Source: DAIQNV01 sp038748775
GTDB taxonomy: Bacteria > Planctomycetota > Phycisphaerae > Phycisphaerales > UBA1924
Direction: 5' to 3'
NCBI GenBank assembly: GCA_038748775.1
Contig: JBCDIT010000001.1
Span: 310,001-374,000 of the forward strand
DNA: 64,000 nucleotides
Below the pieces are notes generated by a model. It searched no databases and was not told the origin of the DNA. It saw nothing but the letters and a program-made list of their open reading frames with translations. The translations under genes and the position numbers were made by a program. Shown here one piece after another: positions 17,447 to 24,876 of this stretch (position 1 is the stretch's first letter; each line of letters opens with the position of its first letter).

Positions 17447-18490
17447 TCAGCCGAGCAGCGACGGCACGGCGTCCAAATCGACGTTACCCCCGCTCACGAC
17501 CACGCCCACCTTGGCCCCCGGAGAGAGCCGCCCTGCGCCAGCGTCCTGGAGCATCGCCGCGAGTCCCAAGACGCCACTCGGCTCGATCACGAGCCGGAGC
17601 CGCTCGAACGCGATCTGCATCGTCGCTTTCAGCTCGTCCTCGCTAACGGTCACGAATCCGTCGACGTGAGCCAGAATCAGCGGAAACGTGTGGCGGCCCA
17701 GATACGGAGTCCGAGCCCCATCGGCGATGGTCGCCGGGTTCGACACGGTCCTGAGCACCCGATCTCGGAAGGACCGCGCGCCGTCGTCGGCCAGGGCCGG
17801 CTCGGCCCCGATGACCGAGACGGCATCGCATAGGTCCTTGGCGATCACCGCCGACCCACTCAGCAGGCCCCCACCGCCGACGCACACGTACAAACGATCG
17901 AGGTCGCCGACATCTTCGATCAGTTCGAGCGCCGACGTGCCCTGTCCGGCGATCACGTGCGGATGGTCGTACGGAGGCACAATCGTCATCCCCTCGTCAG
18001 ACGCCAGCGCCCGGCCAAGTTCTTCCCGCGAGACGCTGACCGGATCGTAGGTCTGCACGCGGCTGCCCTCCGGCGCCGACTCGAGAAACGACGTGGTCCG
18101 ATCGAGCTTGACCCTCGGCGCGTTCTCCGGCATTAAGATCACCGCCCGGGTCCCCAGCAGAGCCGCGGCGTGGGCGACAGCTTGGGCGTGGTTGCCCGAG
18201 GAATAGGTCAGCACACCACGCTTGCGCTCGGCTTCGCTGAGCCGACTCATCGCGTGGTACGCCCCTCGAAACTTGAACGCCCCGACGCGCTGGAGGTTCT
18301 CGCACTTCAGGAAGACCCGGGCACCGACGTGCTCGGACAGCCAGGCGCTTTCGATCGAAGGGGTGCGGATGGCGACGTTGCGAAGGACATCGAGCGCCCG
18401 CCTCACGTCGTCCGGCGTGACGCACGTCGCGAGCGTCATGTCGGGTGCTTGGCCTTCGGCCCCCCATGCTTCAAGAACATCGGTTGTCAT
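17447..18490 (-). CDS. PLP-dependent threonine/serine dehydratase-like enzyme
   Basis: A 347-residue fold-type II PLP enzyme. The cofactor Lys sits in RVGAFKFRGAYHA, the phosphate-binding glycine loop in VCVGGGGLLSG, and SSGNHAQAVA is the substrate loop. The length and absence of a C-terminal ACT regulatory domain fit catabolic threonine/serine dehydratase or serine racemase, not the biosynthetic IlvA. The ATG at 18490 is chosen because the preceding residues lack family similarity; there is no clear Shine-Dalgarno. An intrinsic terminator and a folded RNA region lie directly upstream, so expression may be controlled by premature termination. Confidence 0.88.
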   Translation of the reverse strand: MTTDVLEAWGAEGQAPDMTLATCVTPDDVRRALDVLRNVAIRTPSIESAWLSEHVGARVFLKCENLQRVGAFKFRGAYHAMSRLSEAERKRGVLTYSSGNHAQAVAHAAALLGTRAVILMPENAPRVKLDRTTSFLESAPEGSRVQTYDPVSVSREELGRALASDEGMTIVPPYDHPHVIAGQGTSALELIEDVGDLDRLYVCVGGGGLLSGSAVIAKDLCDAVSVIGAEPALADDGARSFRDRVLRTVSNPATIADGARTPYLGRHTFPLILAHVDGFVTVSEDELKATMQIAFERLRLVIEPSGVLGLAAMLQDAGAGRLSPGAKVGVVVSGGNVDLDAVPSLLG

Positions 18491-18524
18491 GCGAGCATCA
18501 AACGCAGGCGGATGACACGAGTCC

Positions 18525-18558
18525 AAAAAAAAGACTGCCGACCCGGTGGGGTCGGCAG
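18525..18558 (-). terminator. Terminator at the end of the leader RNA
   Basis: On the minus strand a 10-bp perfect stem (CTGCCGACCC with GGGTCGGCAG on the plus strand) with a 4-nt loop is followed by T8. It lies 34 nt upstream of the dehydratase ATG and is oriented to stop transcription entering that gene. Confidence 0.9.
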
Positions 18559-18694
18559 CCGTAGGAGCTTGGCGCCCGTTGGACCATCCTGAAGGTCAGG
18601 CATGATTTGTCCAACGGGTGATCAGGGCCATCGACGGATGGACACCGGATCTCCGTCGGGCTGCGCGTCGCGCGAGCCCCGTCGAGCTCACGCC

Positions 18695-18733
18695 TCAGAC
18701 GCGCAGCCCCTTGGTACAGTCACAATCAATCAC
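18695..18733 (-). CDS. 12-codon leader peptide candidate inside the structured RNA
   Basis: A GTG-initiated ORF of 12 codons (M-I-D-C-D-C-T-K-G-L-R-V) stands 7 nt after GGAGG within a 13-nt stretch, AAGGAGGTGATCC (18747-18735), that is fully complementary to the 3' tail of 16S rRNA. Such a site would load ribosomes very efficiently. The peptide has two Cys codons at positions 4 and 6, and its last four codons form one arm of the 12-bp stem, so ribosome position would affect folding. Inference; no homologue is known to me. Confidence 0.4.
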   Translation of the reverse strand: MIDCDCTKGLRV

Positions 18734-18928
18734 TGGATCACCTCCTTGCCTAAGGGTCCAAGGCAAGCCGTCGCGGGTCGTACCACCCGCCGCCGGCCAT
18801 CTTTCCCCGGGCCGTCACCCGAGGCTCAACGCCCGGCCACCAACACGATGGCCGGTCGACCCGCTGCCAAAAGAACGCTCGCCGGTGGTTCTCACCGGCC
18901 CTGCGAAATTAGCCGCACGGGATACAGC

Positions 18929-18957
18929 AGTATCGGCATTCGTCGCGTGCGATGCAA
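18929..18957 (-). promoter_or_regulatory. Candidate promoter of the structured RNA
   Basis: TTGCAT (-35-like, 18957-18952), 17-nt spacer, GATACT (-10-like, 18934-18929). Transcription would start near 18922. The -35 match is only partial. Confidence 0.4.
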
Positions 18958-19080
18958 GCCTTTTTCGACAACTCTTGACGTTCGCACGCCACCGGTTGCG
19001 GTCGGCGTCTGAGGCAGCACAAGGTATGGAATCCGCCCTGTGGTCAACGCACTCGGTCGTCGGGCTTCGCCGAACTCCGC

Positions 19081-19275
19081 TCACGCGTCAAGATCGTCGA
19101 ACGCGCCCTTCTCAGCCTGCTCGTTGAGGTACGCCTGGAAGTCACCCAACTTGTAGCTGATGAAGCAGAACGCATGGTGAAGCGTCTGCCACTCGATGTC
19201 GGACTTGTCCTCGTCGAGGTCCTTGCGGAGTCGGTTGAGTTCGCTGAGCATCAACTCGGCCTTGATTTGTTTCAT
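19081..19275 (-). CDS. Unknown 64-residue protein at the end of the zinc uptake operon
   Basis: A small acidic, helix-rich protein beginning MKQIKAELMLSELNRLRKDL and containing a central L-H-H-A-F-C-F-I-S-Y segment (His33, His34, Cys37). No signal peptide or membrane segment. GGGAGG lies 7 nt before the ATG, one of the best Shine-Dalgarno sites in the window. It starts 17 nt after the permease gene, so it is very likely cotranscribed with the metal transporter. I do not recognise a family; the His/His/Cys cluster could bind metal, which is a guess. Confidence 0.7.
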   Translation of the reverse strand: MKQIKAELMLSELNRLRKDLDEDKSDIEWQTLHHAFCFISYKLGDFQAYLNEQAEKGAFDDLDA

Positions 19276-19292
19276 CGCGTTGCCTCCCCAGT

Positions 19293-20216
19293 TCAATCGG
19301 ATGCTACGCCCGGACTCGACGCGTTCGAATCGGCGAACGACCACGCTCTGGCGATCGCGTACAGCACGATCTGCGCAAAGACCACCGATGGGCCCGATGG
19401 CATGTCCGTTTCGAAGCTGACCACCAACCCGATGCCGACGCCACCGAGAGCCAATCCGAAACTCCAGAGCACGACCGGCCAAAGCCGCCTGCTGAGTTCG
19501 AGCGCCGTCATCCCCGGCAAAATCAGCATCGCGGTCGCCAAGACCACGCCGGCGACCCGCACGGCCGCGAGGACTGCGAGCGCGAGCATGACGAGCAAGA
19601 TCAGCTTCATCCGTCCGGTCCGCACGCCGGCGGCTTCGGCCGCCGCGTCGTCGAATGCCCAGAAGACCAGAGGCCTGCGCCACCAAACGAGCCCGAAGAG
19701 CACGGTTGCGAGCAGCAGCGCCGTCGCGATCATCGAAGGCCACCCCGCCTCCCATATCGATCCGAAGAGCACGCCCTCGAGGCTCGGCGGGGCTTGACGC
19801 CCCGCCTCGGCCGCGAGTCGCCCAGCGAAACGATGCAGCACCAATCCGAGGGCCATGCTTCCCGCCAAGACGAGGCCGATGGCCGTGTCGGCTTGGCGCG
19901 ACGCCCGTCCACCGGAGGCAGTGTCACGATCGCTGAGCCACCAGATCAACAGCGCCGAACCGATGCACGAACCGCCGATGATCACCTGCCCGACCGGCCC
20001 GAAGAGACTCGCGCCGAGACCCCCGGTCACCAGCACCGCGACCCCGACCCCACCGAAGGCCGCGTGGCTCACGCCTTGGCCTACAAACGCGAGGCGCTTG
20101 AGCACAACAAAGACGCTCAGCGGCGCACACAGCAGCGCCACGAACACTGCGGCGAAGAGGCCCGGGTAGTAGAGCGGCCCCAGCATCGGATCGGTGAGGT
20201 ACTCAATCGTGCGCAC
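19293..20216 (-). CDS. znuB: Zinc/manganese ABC transporter permease
   Basis: A permease of about 307 residues with eight or nine hydrophobic segments, carrying the family signature LKRLAFVGQGVSHAAFGG near residue 40, and RVAGVVLATAMLILPGMTA in the C-terminal part. It forms the membrane channel of an ABC-3 family metal importer with the ATPase and binding protein upstream. The GTG at 20216 (start MRTIEYLTDP) is preferred because AAGGG lies 7 nt upstream and it overlaps the ATPase gene by only 14 nt; a TTG at 20276 is the alternative. Confidence 0.9.
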   Translation of the reverse strand: MRTIEYLTDPMLGPLYYPGLFAAVFVALLCAPLSVFVVLKRLAFVGQGVSHAAFGGVGVAVLVTGGLGASLFGPVGQVIIGGSCIGSALLIWWLSDRDTASGGRASRQADTAIGLVLAGSMALGLVLHRFAGRLAAEAGRQAPPSLEGVLFGSIWEAGWPSMIATALLLATVLFGLVWWRRPLVFWAFDDAAAEAAGVRTGRMKLILLVMLALAVLAAVRVAGVVLATAMLILPGMTALELSRRLWPVVLWSFGLALGGVGIGLVVSFETDMPSGPSVVFAQIVLYAIARAWSFADSNASSPGVASD

Positions 20217-20988
20217 GAGCGGGCCCTTCCGTCGCGCGGGCGTGGCCACCGAAGACCGCTTCGACGTCGTGGTCAAACACGTCGCCGAGCACCCGCGGCG
20301 TCAATCCACCGGGCGCGTCGTGGTAGTGCAAGGTGCGCCGGAGACACGCGACGCGGTCTGACGTCATCGCGACGGTCCGCAAATCGTGGGTTACGGTGAT
20401 GACCGTGAGGTCGAGTTCGGTACGCAGGCGGTCGACCAATTCTCCGAACCGGCGCTGCCCTTCGACATCGATACCCACCGTTGGCTCGTCGAGCAAGAGC
20501 ACCTCGGGGCTCGTCACCACGGCCCGGGCGATCATCACGCGCTGAAGCTGCCCGCCTGAAAGGGCCGCGATGGGGCGTTCGGCGAGAGACGTCGCTCCGA
20601 CCAGATCGAGCGCACGCTCGGCGGCATCGCGTGCCTTCTTGGGCGTGGCTCTGAACGGGCTCGCGTGCTGCGAGGCCGGCATCGCGACGACCTGACGGAC
20701 GCTGAGCGGGAAGGTGAGGTCGGCGGTGACTTTCTGAGCGAGGTACCCGACTCGACCGGTGCGCCTGGCCTCGGAGGGCGGCATGCCCAGCACGTCGATT
20801 CGCCCGGATGTCGGCCGGATGAACCCCATGATGAGCTTCATGAGCGTCGACTTACCGCCGCCGTTGGGACCGAGGACGCCCAGTCGCTCGCCGCGGCGGA
20901 CGTCGATGGTGACCCGAGCGAGGACGTGACCGGCACCGGGATACCCGAACGTCACCGCTTCGATCGAGATCGCGTGATCCGCCTGCAC
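20203..20988 (-). CDS. znuC: Zinc/manganese ABC transporter ATPase
   Basis: A 261-residue ABC ATPase that powers metal import. Walker A GPNGGGKST (residues 40-48), Q-loop GYLAQKV, signature ALSGGQLQRV, Walker B EVLLLDEPT and switch His in VTHDLR are all present. GTG start 7 nt after the stop of the binding-protein gene. The Walker A has Gly-Gly-Gly where many ABC proteins have Ala or Ser, which is common in this metal-importer subfamily. Confidence 0.94.
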   Translation of the reverse strand: MQADHAISIEAVTFGYPGAGHVLARVTIDVRRGERLGVLGPNGGGKSTLMKLIMGFIRPTSGRIDVLGMPPSEARRTGRVGYLAQKVTADLTFPLSVRQVVAMPASQHASPFRATPKKARDAAERALDLVGATSLAERPIAALSGGQLQRVMIARAVVTSPEVLLLDEPTVGIDVEGQRRFGELVDRLRTELDLTVITVTHDLRTVAMTSDRVACLRRTLHYHDAPGGLTPRVLGDVFDHDVEAVFGGHARATEGPARAHD

Positions 20989-20995
20989 GTTGCCC

Positions 20996-21928
20996 CTATG
21001 GCTTCTCCGCGACTCCCGACGCGCCGAGCGCCCGGACGAGCTCTTCGAGGTTCGCGTCCATCATCGCGAACCAGTCGCCCGATCCTAGCGGATCGAGGCG
21101 CCCCAACTCGACTCCGGCCGCCTCAGCGATTCGCTCGGCGGCTGTGCCGTTGAACTGCGGCTCGATGAAGATCGCTCGCGCATCGTTCTCGGAAATCGCC
21201 CTGACAGCCTCGGCGAGTTCCCTCGGGTTCGGCTCGTTCGTCTCCACCGGACGGAGCACCTTCGCCACCATCAACCCGTAACGCTCAGCGGGGCGTCCGA
21301 ACGCGGCGTGGTGGGTCACGATCGCCTTGCCTTCGAGGGGCCTGAGGCGCATCTCCCAAGCCGCGTTGGTTTCTTCGATCCGCGCCGCGACCGGCTCGAC
21401 CAACGCCGAAGCAGAGTCGGCCAGCCCGAGCGGCAAGTCATCGGCGATGCCTCGAACAAACCGACCGGCGAGCACCGGGTCGAGCCAGAGGTGTGGATCG
21501 GGACCGCTGTGGTCGTGATCGTGATCGTGGTGATGGTCGTGATGAGCGTGCGCCTTGATTCCGACGATGTCGGCGAACGCGACCGAGCGTTTCGCGAGTT
21601 CAGGCGCCGTCCGGAGCCGCTGCTCAAGCCAAGGCTCGAGCCCTAATCCGACCGCAACGATAAGGTCGGCGCGACCCAGCGCCCGGACGTCCTGGGGGCT
21701 CATCTCGTACCCGTGCGGGCTCGCACCGGCTGGCAACAGCGTCGTGACTTCGGCGCTTTCCCCGACGAGTTCGGAAACAAGGCCGGCCACCGGGGCGATG
21801 GTCACGACAATCCGTGGCCGCCCCGGATCACGCGGGGCCGACATCTCGGACCGATCGCACCCGGTCAGCGACGCGATGACGAGAGTGATTCCCAGCAGCA
21901 CGATGGCCAGTCGCAGTGTGTTCGGCAC
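20996..21928 (-). CDS. znuA: Zinc/manganese ABC transporter binding lipoprotein
   Basis: A 310-residue cluster A-I metal-binding protein. A lipobox LTGC near residue 24 anchors it. Metal ligands are expected from GASPHGYEM, DPHLWLDP, THHAAFG and the later IEPQFN region. Between domains there is a flexible His/Asp-rich loop (HAHHDHHHDHDHDHSGPDPH), typical of zinc-type ZnuA proteins, where it collects zinc. First gene of the operon znuA-znuC-znuB-64-residue protein. A 5+5 palindrome lies 26 nt before the GTG start. Confidence 0.93.
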   Translation of the reverse strand: MPNTLRLAIVLLGITLVIASLTGCDRSEMSAPRDPGRPRIVVTIAPVAGLVSELVGESAEVTTLLPAGASPHGYEMSPQDVRALGRADLIVAVGLGLEPWLEQRLRTAPELAKRSVAFADIVGIKAHAHHDHHHDHDHDHSGPDPHLWLDPVLAGRFVRGIADDLPLGLADSASALVEPVAARIEETNAAWEMRLRPLEGKAIVTHHAAFGRPAERYGLMVAKVLRPVETNEPNPRELAEAVRAISENDARAIFIEPQFNGTAAERIAEAAGVELGRLDPLGSGDWFAMMDANLEELVRALGASGVAEKP

Positions 21929-21953
21929 GTGGAGGCAACCTCACAAGACCCTG

Positions 21954-21965
21954 ATGACAAGTCAT
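21954..21965 (-). promoter_or_regulatory. Candidate metal-regulator operator upstream of znuA
   Basis: ATGAC-TT-GTCAT, two 5-nt arms around a 2-nt centre, 26 nt before the start of the metal uptake operon. The flank reads TGAGAATGAC, faintly similar to Fur/Zur boxes. No regulator gene is nearby. Confidence 0.35.
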
Positions 21966-22108
21966 TCTCAAGTGGCGAGTCTAGTCCGAGAGGTCCGCGG
22001 GGTGGGCGGACGTCTTGTCGTCGCCCGAGAACCGATCTAGAGTCGTGGCCTTCGGCGCGGCGCCGAGGGCAGGACCCCGTTTTGGGGTACCAAGGTTTGA
22101 CTGGTATC

Positions 22109-22181
22109 GGGGCGGTAGCTCAGCTGGTAGAGCGTTCGGTTCGCAATCGAAAGGTCGGGAGTTCGAATCTCCTCCGCTCCA
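22109..22181 (+). tRNA. tRNA-Ala (anticodon CGC)
   Basis: A 73-nt cloverleaf. The acceptor stem GGGGCGG/CCGCTCC contains the G3-U70 wobble that identifies alanine tRNAs. D arm GCTC...GAGC with AGCTGGTA loop, anticodon stem TTCGG/TCGAA with loop TTCGCAA giving anticodon CGC, and T arm GGGAG-TTCGAAT-CTCCT. Discriminator A; the 3' CCA is not encoded. It reads GCG codons. Confidence 0.95.
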
Positions 22182-22200
22182 TTGTCCCTCTCGGGACCCC

Positions 22201-22216
22201 CGGCTCTTTGGAGCCG
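22201..22216 (+). terminator. Possible hairpin after tRNA-Ala
   Basis: CGGCTC-TTTG-GAGCCG forms a 6-bp stem 20 nt after the tRNA, preceded by a smaller GTCCC/GGGAC hairpin. There is no T tract, so this is a weak or factor-dependent stop at best. Confidence 0.35.
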
Positions 22217-22355
22217 ATTCTCAGAAACATGCCGTCGCGAGGACGAGACTGCTCGAATCCTTCCGCAACCGCAACGGATTCCGGGCGGTAGGGATTGGCA
22301 TGGCCTGGGTTTGCCGGGACAATCAGCAGTCGGGTCTAGCCGAAGGAGCCCCACG

Positions 22356-23273
22356 ATGAAGCGAACGACTCGGTTCAACATGCTCGGGATGATCTCCGGT
22401 GCCGCCGCGGCTCTCGCCGGGGCCGGAGCCCTGACCGCGATGCCTTCGACGGTGCAGGCCCAGGCTCTGAGCGCCGACCCGATCGCGTCGGCACTGAAGC
22501 GGCAGACCCTCGCGCGGCTGATGACGCGTGTGACCGTGGATCTGAACGAGTCGCGCCTGGAAGACGTCGTCTCGTTCATCGAGTCTTTGACGGACACCGA
22601 CCTCGAGCCGCTTTGGCTCGACGACCGAACCGGCGTCGGCCTCGACCCGGACGCGCTGATCACGGTCAAAGTGAAGGATCAAACGGCGCTCTCGCTCATC
22701 GAAGTCATCCTCGAAAGAGCCGATCGTACGAGCGGGTTCGGTGAGTCGACCTGGCAGTTCACGAAGACCGGCGCGTTCGAGTTCGGACCGAAGGAACGGC
22801 TCAACCGTCGCACCGCTCTGGTCATCTACGACATCACCGACCTCCTGACCGAGATTCCGAACTACGACAACGCGCCCGACTTCGACCTCAACACGATCTT
22901 TCAGCAGGGCGGCCAAACCGGTGGCGGTGGCGGAGGCCAGAGCCCGTTCGGCAACACGAACCAGGACATCGATCGAGTCGACCGCGAAGAGCTTGCGCAA
23001 GAGATCATCGACCTGATCATCACGATCGTCGAACCGGAAGAGTGGGTCGACAACGGCGGCGAAGCCTCGAGCATCCGCCACTACCGCGGATCTCTTATCG
23101 TCCGCGCCCCCGACTACGTTCACCGCCAGCTCGTCGGCTACCCATGGTGGCCCTCGCAGTTCCAGTCGATCCGCAACATCAACGGGCGCCGGTACGTGTC
23201 GCTGAACGTCGATACCTCGATCGGCGACGTCGATTTCACGAACGCGATGAGGCAGTTCGCGGTCGGACCCTAA
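22356..23273 (+). CDS. Secreted protein with an STN/secretin-like N-terminal domain
   Basis: A 305-residue protein. The N-terminus is a signal peptide ending near VQAQA. The first domain (about residues 50-130: VTVDLNESRLEDVVSFIES, then VTVKVKDQTALSLIEVIL) has the alternating helix-strand pattern of the short STN/secretin-type N1 domain, with the typical 'under-represented loop then DALI/ALSLIEVIL' order. A Gly/Gln-rich linker follows (TGGGGGGQSPFG), then a second alpha-beta part with EEWVDNGGEASSIRHYRGSL. AAGGAG lies 7 nt before the ATG. The family is common in planctomycetes but its role is not known to me. Confidence 0.7.
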   Translation: MKRTTRFNMLGMISGAAAALAGAGALTAMPSTVQAQALSADPIASALKRQTLARLMTRVTVDLNESRLEDVVSFIESLTDTDLEPLWLDDRTGVGLDPDALITVKVKDQTALSLIEVILERADRTSGFGESTWQFTKTGAFEFGPKERLNRRTALVIYDITDLLTEIPNYDNAPDFDLNTIFQQGGQTGGGGGGQSPFGNTNQDIDRVDREELAQEIIDLIITIVEPEEWVDNGGEASSIRHYRGSLIVRAPDYVHRQLVGYPWWPSQFQSIRNINGRRYVSLNVDTSIGDVDFTNAMRQFAVGP

Positions 23274-23411
23274 GAGCCGATTCTCTATTACAAGCATGGA
23301 GCGACTCGGGAGCGGGAGCCCCAGGTACCGGGTCGTCGTCGAAGCCGACTTCTGAACCCGGCCCCGGGGCACCGCACCCGAGGAGAGAGGAGTTTGGATC
23401 GGCTGGTCGAT

Positions 23412-24050
23412 TCAGCGTCGAGGCTTTGTGACGTGCTCGGCGCTCACGATCATCGTGAAGCGACGCACGCCGGCGTCCGTATCGGGCAACACCGCCGACG
23501 TGACGACGGCCGCCGCGTCACCCAGTGTGTACGTCGACGTCAGCGTGACAGCACCGCTGACGACCGCTCGGTCGCGGGCCGCCCCCCGCTCTTCCAGATC
23601 GATCTTGGCCGACGATGACACCCAGCGGACGTTGTCGTCGTCCAGGACGACCGGCTGTGCTTCCCAGGTCGCGCTGCGCGGCCCGTCGATGACCAAAGAC
23701 GCTGTCTGCCCGACCTGCGAGAGCATCGAGGACGACCAGACGATGGCGCTGCCGGCTTCCGCCGCGTCGAAGGCGTAGCGACGCGCGGCGTCGAGTTCGT
23801 GGGCACCCAGCTTGGCCGCAGATTCGACGACGCTCTCGAAGGCGTCGAGCGCCGGGTCGGTCGAGTCTGAGGCATGCTCGACGATGATCGTGCTTACGAG
23901 TACGGAATTCGGGTCGTCCGATTTGATCCGAATTCCGTCGCTCCGATACCCACCTCCCGATAGAACGCCGGCGATAAGCACGAAGCCAACGGTGACGGCA
24001 GCAAATGAGAGCATGGGCTTCACCAAAGCGATCGCGCGTGATGCGAACAT
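23412..24050 (-). CDS. Membrane-anchored protein of unknown function
   Basis: A 212-residue protein with one N-terminal membrane segment (MLSFAAVTVGFVLIAGVL, about residues 13-30) and an extracytoplasmic remainder. The centre (residues 70-110) is Ala-rich and helical; the C-terminal half (130-212) looks like SIMPL-type beta-alpha sequence with long alternating strands (DRAVVSGAVTLTSTYTLGDA). SIMPL/DUF541 proteins often have such an arrangement, but the match is too weak to name. AAGGAG lies 8 nt before the ATG. Confidence 0.6.
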   Translation of the reverse strand: MFASRAIALVKPMLSFAAVTVGFVLIAGVLSGGGYRSDGIRIKSDDPNSVLVSTIIVEHASDSTDPALDAFESVVESAAKLGAHELDAARRYAFDAAEAGSAIVWSSSMLSQVGQTASLVIDGPRSATWEAQPVVLDDDNVRWVSSSAKIDLEERGAARDRAVVSGAVTLTSTYTLGDAAAVVTSAVLPDTDAGVRRFTMIVSAEHVTKPRR

Positions 24051-24306
24051 CGTGTGTGCTCCTTCTTCGAATGCATGTAGCGATGCTCCCGGCTCACCGC
24101 CGCGTCTGCAGAGCATTCGCGACCTCTATCGCTCAAGGCTCTTCTGCGAGCATCGCATTTCCCAGCACGTATCGATACGGATCGCGGCGAGCCCGGTTCG
24201 ATCTGAGCGTCTCGGGAACGGGAAACGACTCTGCGTGATCGATGGAGCGACGTGATGTCCGCCTTTGAACGCGGCGGTCGTAAATGTTTCAAAACCGCGA
24301 GCGCAC
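24051..24306. other. Intergenic region with no feature seen
   Basis: The roughly 255 nt between the membrane protein start and the terminator of the RRM gene contain no coding frame I trust and no notable repeat. It should hold the promoter of the membrane protein gene, but no clear -35/-10 pair stands out. Confidence 0.4.
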
Positions 24307-24331
24307 AAAAAAACCCGCGTCGCCGCGGGTT
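24307..24331 (-). terminator. Terminator after the RRM gene
   Basis: On the minus strand an 8-bp stem (AACCCGCG with CGCGGGTT) closed by a 4-nt loop runs into a T tract of seven, 22 nt after the stop of the RNA-binding protein gene. Confidence 0.92.
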
Positions 24332-24353
24332 CGAAGCTTGTGATCGTCCTCGC

Positions 24354-24725
24354 TTACCAGCCGCCGTCGCCACGGCCGCCGCCGTAGCCGCCACCACCGC
24401 CGCCGCCGCGACCGCCGCCGTAGCCGCCACCACCGCCGCCGCCGCGACTGCCGCCGCCGCCACCACCGAAGCCGCCGCGGTTCTCACGTGGGCGTGCTTC
24501 GTTCACCGTCAGATCACGTCCATCGACGTTCGCACCGTTCAGGGCGTCGATGGCCTTCCTGGCCTCTTCGTCGTCAGCAAATTCAACGAACCCGAAGCCG
24601 CGCGGGCGGCCTGTCTCGCGATCCAGCACAATCGCCGTGGAGGTCACTTCACCGTGTTCACCGAACACTTCGCGCAACCGATCGTCTGTTGTGCTGTAGG
24701 GAAGATTCCCAACGTAAAGCTTCAT
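24354..24725 (-). CDS. RRM RNA-binding protein with glycine-rich tail
   Basis: A 123-residue single-RRM protein. RNP2 is KLYVGNL (residues 2-8), RNP1 is RGFGFVEF (about 41-48), followed by a Gly/Arg/Tyr-rich tail built of GGGGGGYGGGRG-type repeats. Cyanobacteria and planctomycetes have such proteins, often induced by cold; they bind single-stranded RNA and may act as chaperones. The tail DNA contains two copies of a 33-nt unit, so its length may vary between strains. A strong promoter and a leader of about 118 nt with a hairpin at its 5' end precede the gene. Confidence 0.93.
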   Translation of the reverse strand: MKLYVGNLPYSTTDDRLREVFGEHGEVTSTAIVLDRETGRPRGFGFVEFADDEEARKAIDALNGANVDGRDLTVNEARPRENRGGFGGGGGGSRGGGGGGGYGGGRGGGGGGGYGGGRGDGGW

Positions 24726-24808
24726 TTCGCTTCCACTGTCATGCCCGAGTTAGTTTCAATACCGCTGCTTGAACCCGGGCAGAACGAAGCGAACGGGGAA
24801 CTCTGACG

Positions 24809-24828
24809 GTCGCCCGCCTTCGGGCGAC
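24809..24828 (-). promoter_or_regulatory. Hairpin at the 5' end of the RRM mRNA leader
   Basis: GTCGCCCG-CCTT-CGGGCGAC, an 8-bp perfect stem with a 4-nt loop. It lies about 15 nt after the predicted transcription start and 83 nt before the start codon. A 5'-end hairpin can protect an mRNA from decay, or act as a temperature-dependent element; which of these applies cannot be told. Confidence 0.5.
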
Positions 24829-24849
24829 ATATACCGTGAGGCCACCGTA

Positions 24850-24876
24850 ATTATACAAAGACACCCCCAAACTCAA
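24850..24876 (-). promoter_or_regulatory. Promoter of the RRM gene
   Basis: A perfect TATAAT (24855-24850) with TTGAGT (24876-24871) at a 15-nt spacing. It is the best sigma-70-type -10 in the window; the short spacer is the only weakness. Confidence 0.65.

Larger units (their letters stand above)
18525..18922 (-). ncRNA. Structured leader RNA or stand-alone ncRNA, class not recognised
   Basis: About 400 nt of minus-strand sequence folds strongly. Stems visible by eye: 7 bp GCCGGTG/CACCGGC near the 5' end; 7 bp CTTGCCT/AGGCAAG just before a Shine-Dalgarno; a perfect 12-bp stem (18698-18709 with 18658-18669); a perfect 10-bp stem (18609-18618 with 18575-18584) enclosing a 5-bp inner stem; and the terminator. 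A promoter-like TTGCAT-17 nt-GATACT precedes it. It does not show the conserved cores of RNase P RNA, tmRNA or SRP RNA that I know. It may be an attenuator for the PLP enzyme downstream or an independent sRNA. Confidence 0.6.

Noticed and set aside
18731..18755. 16S rRNA gene 3' end
   Set aside because: Only the last ~20 nt look alike; the upstream sequence has none of the conserved 16S segments.
18770..18800. T-box element
   Set aside because: GGGTGGTACGACCC recalls the T-box core GGGTGGNACC, but the flanking stem I and specifier arrangement could not be found, and T-boxes are not typical of this lineage.
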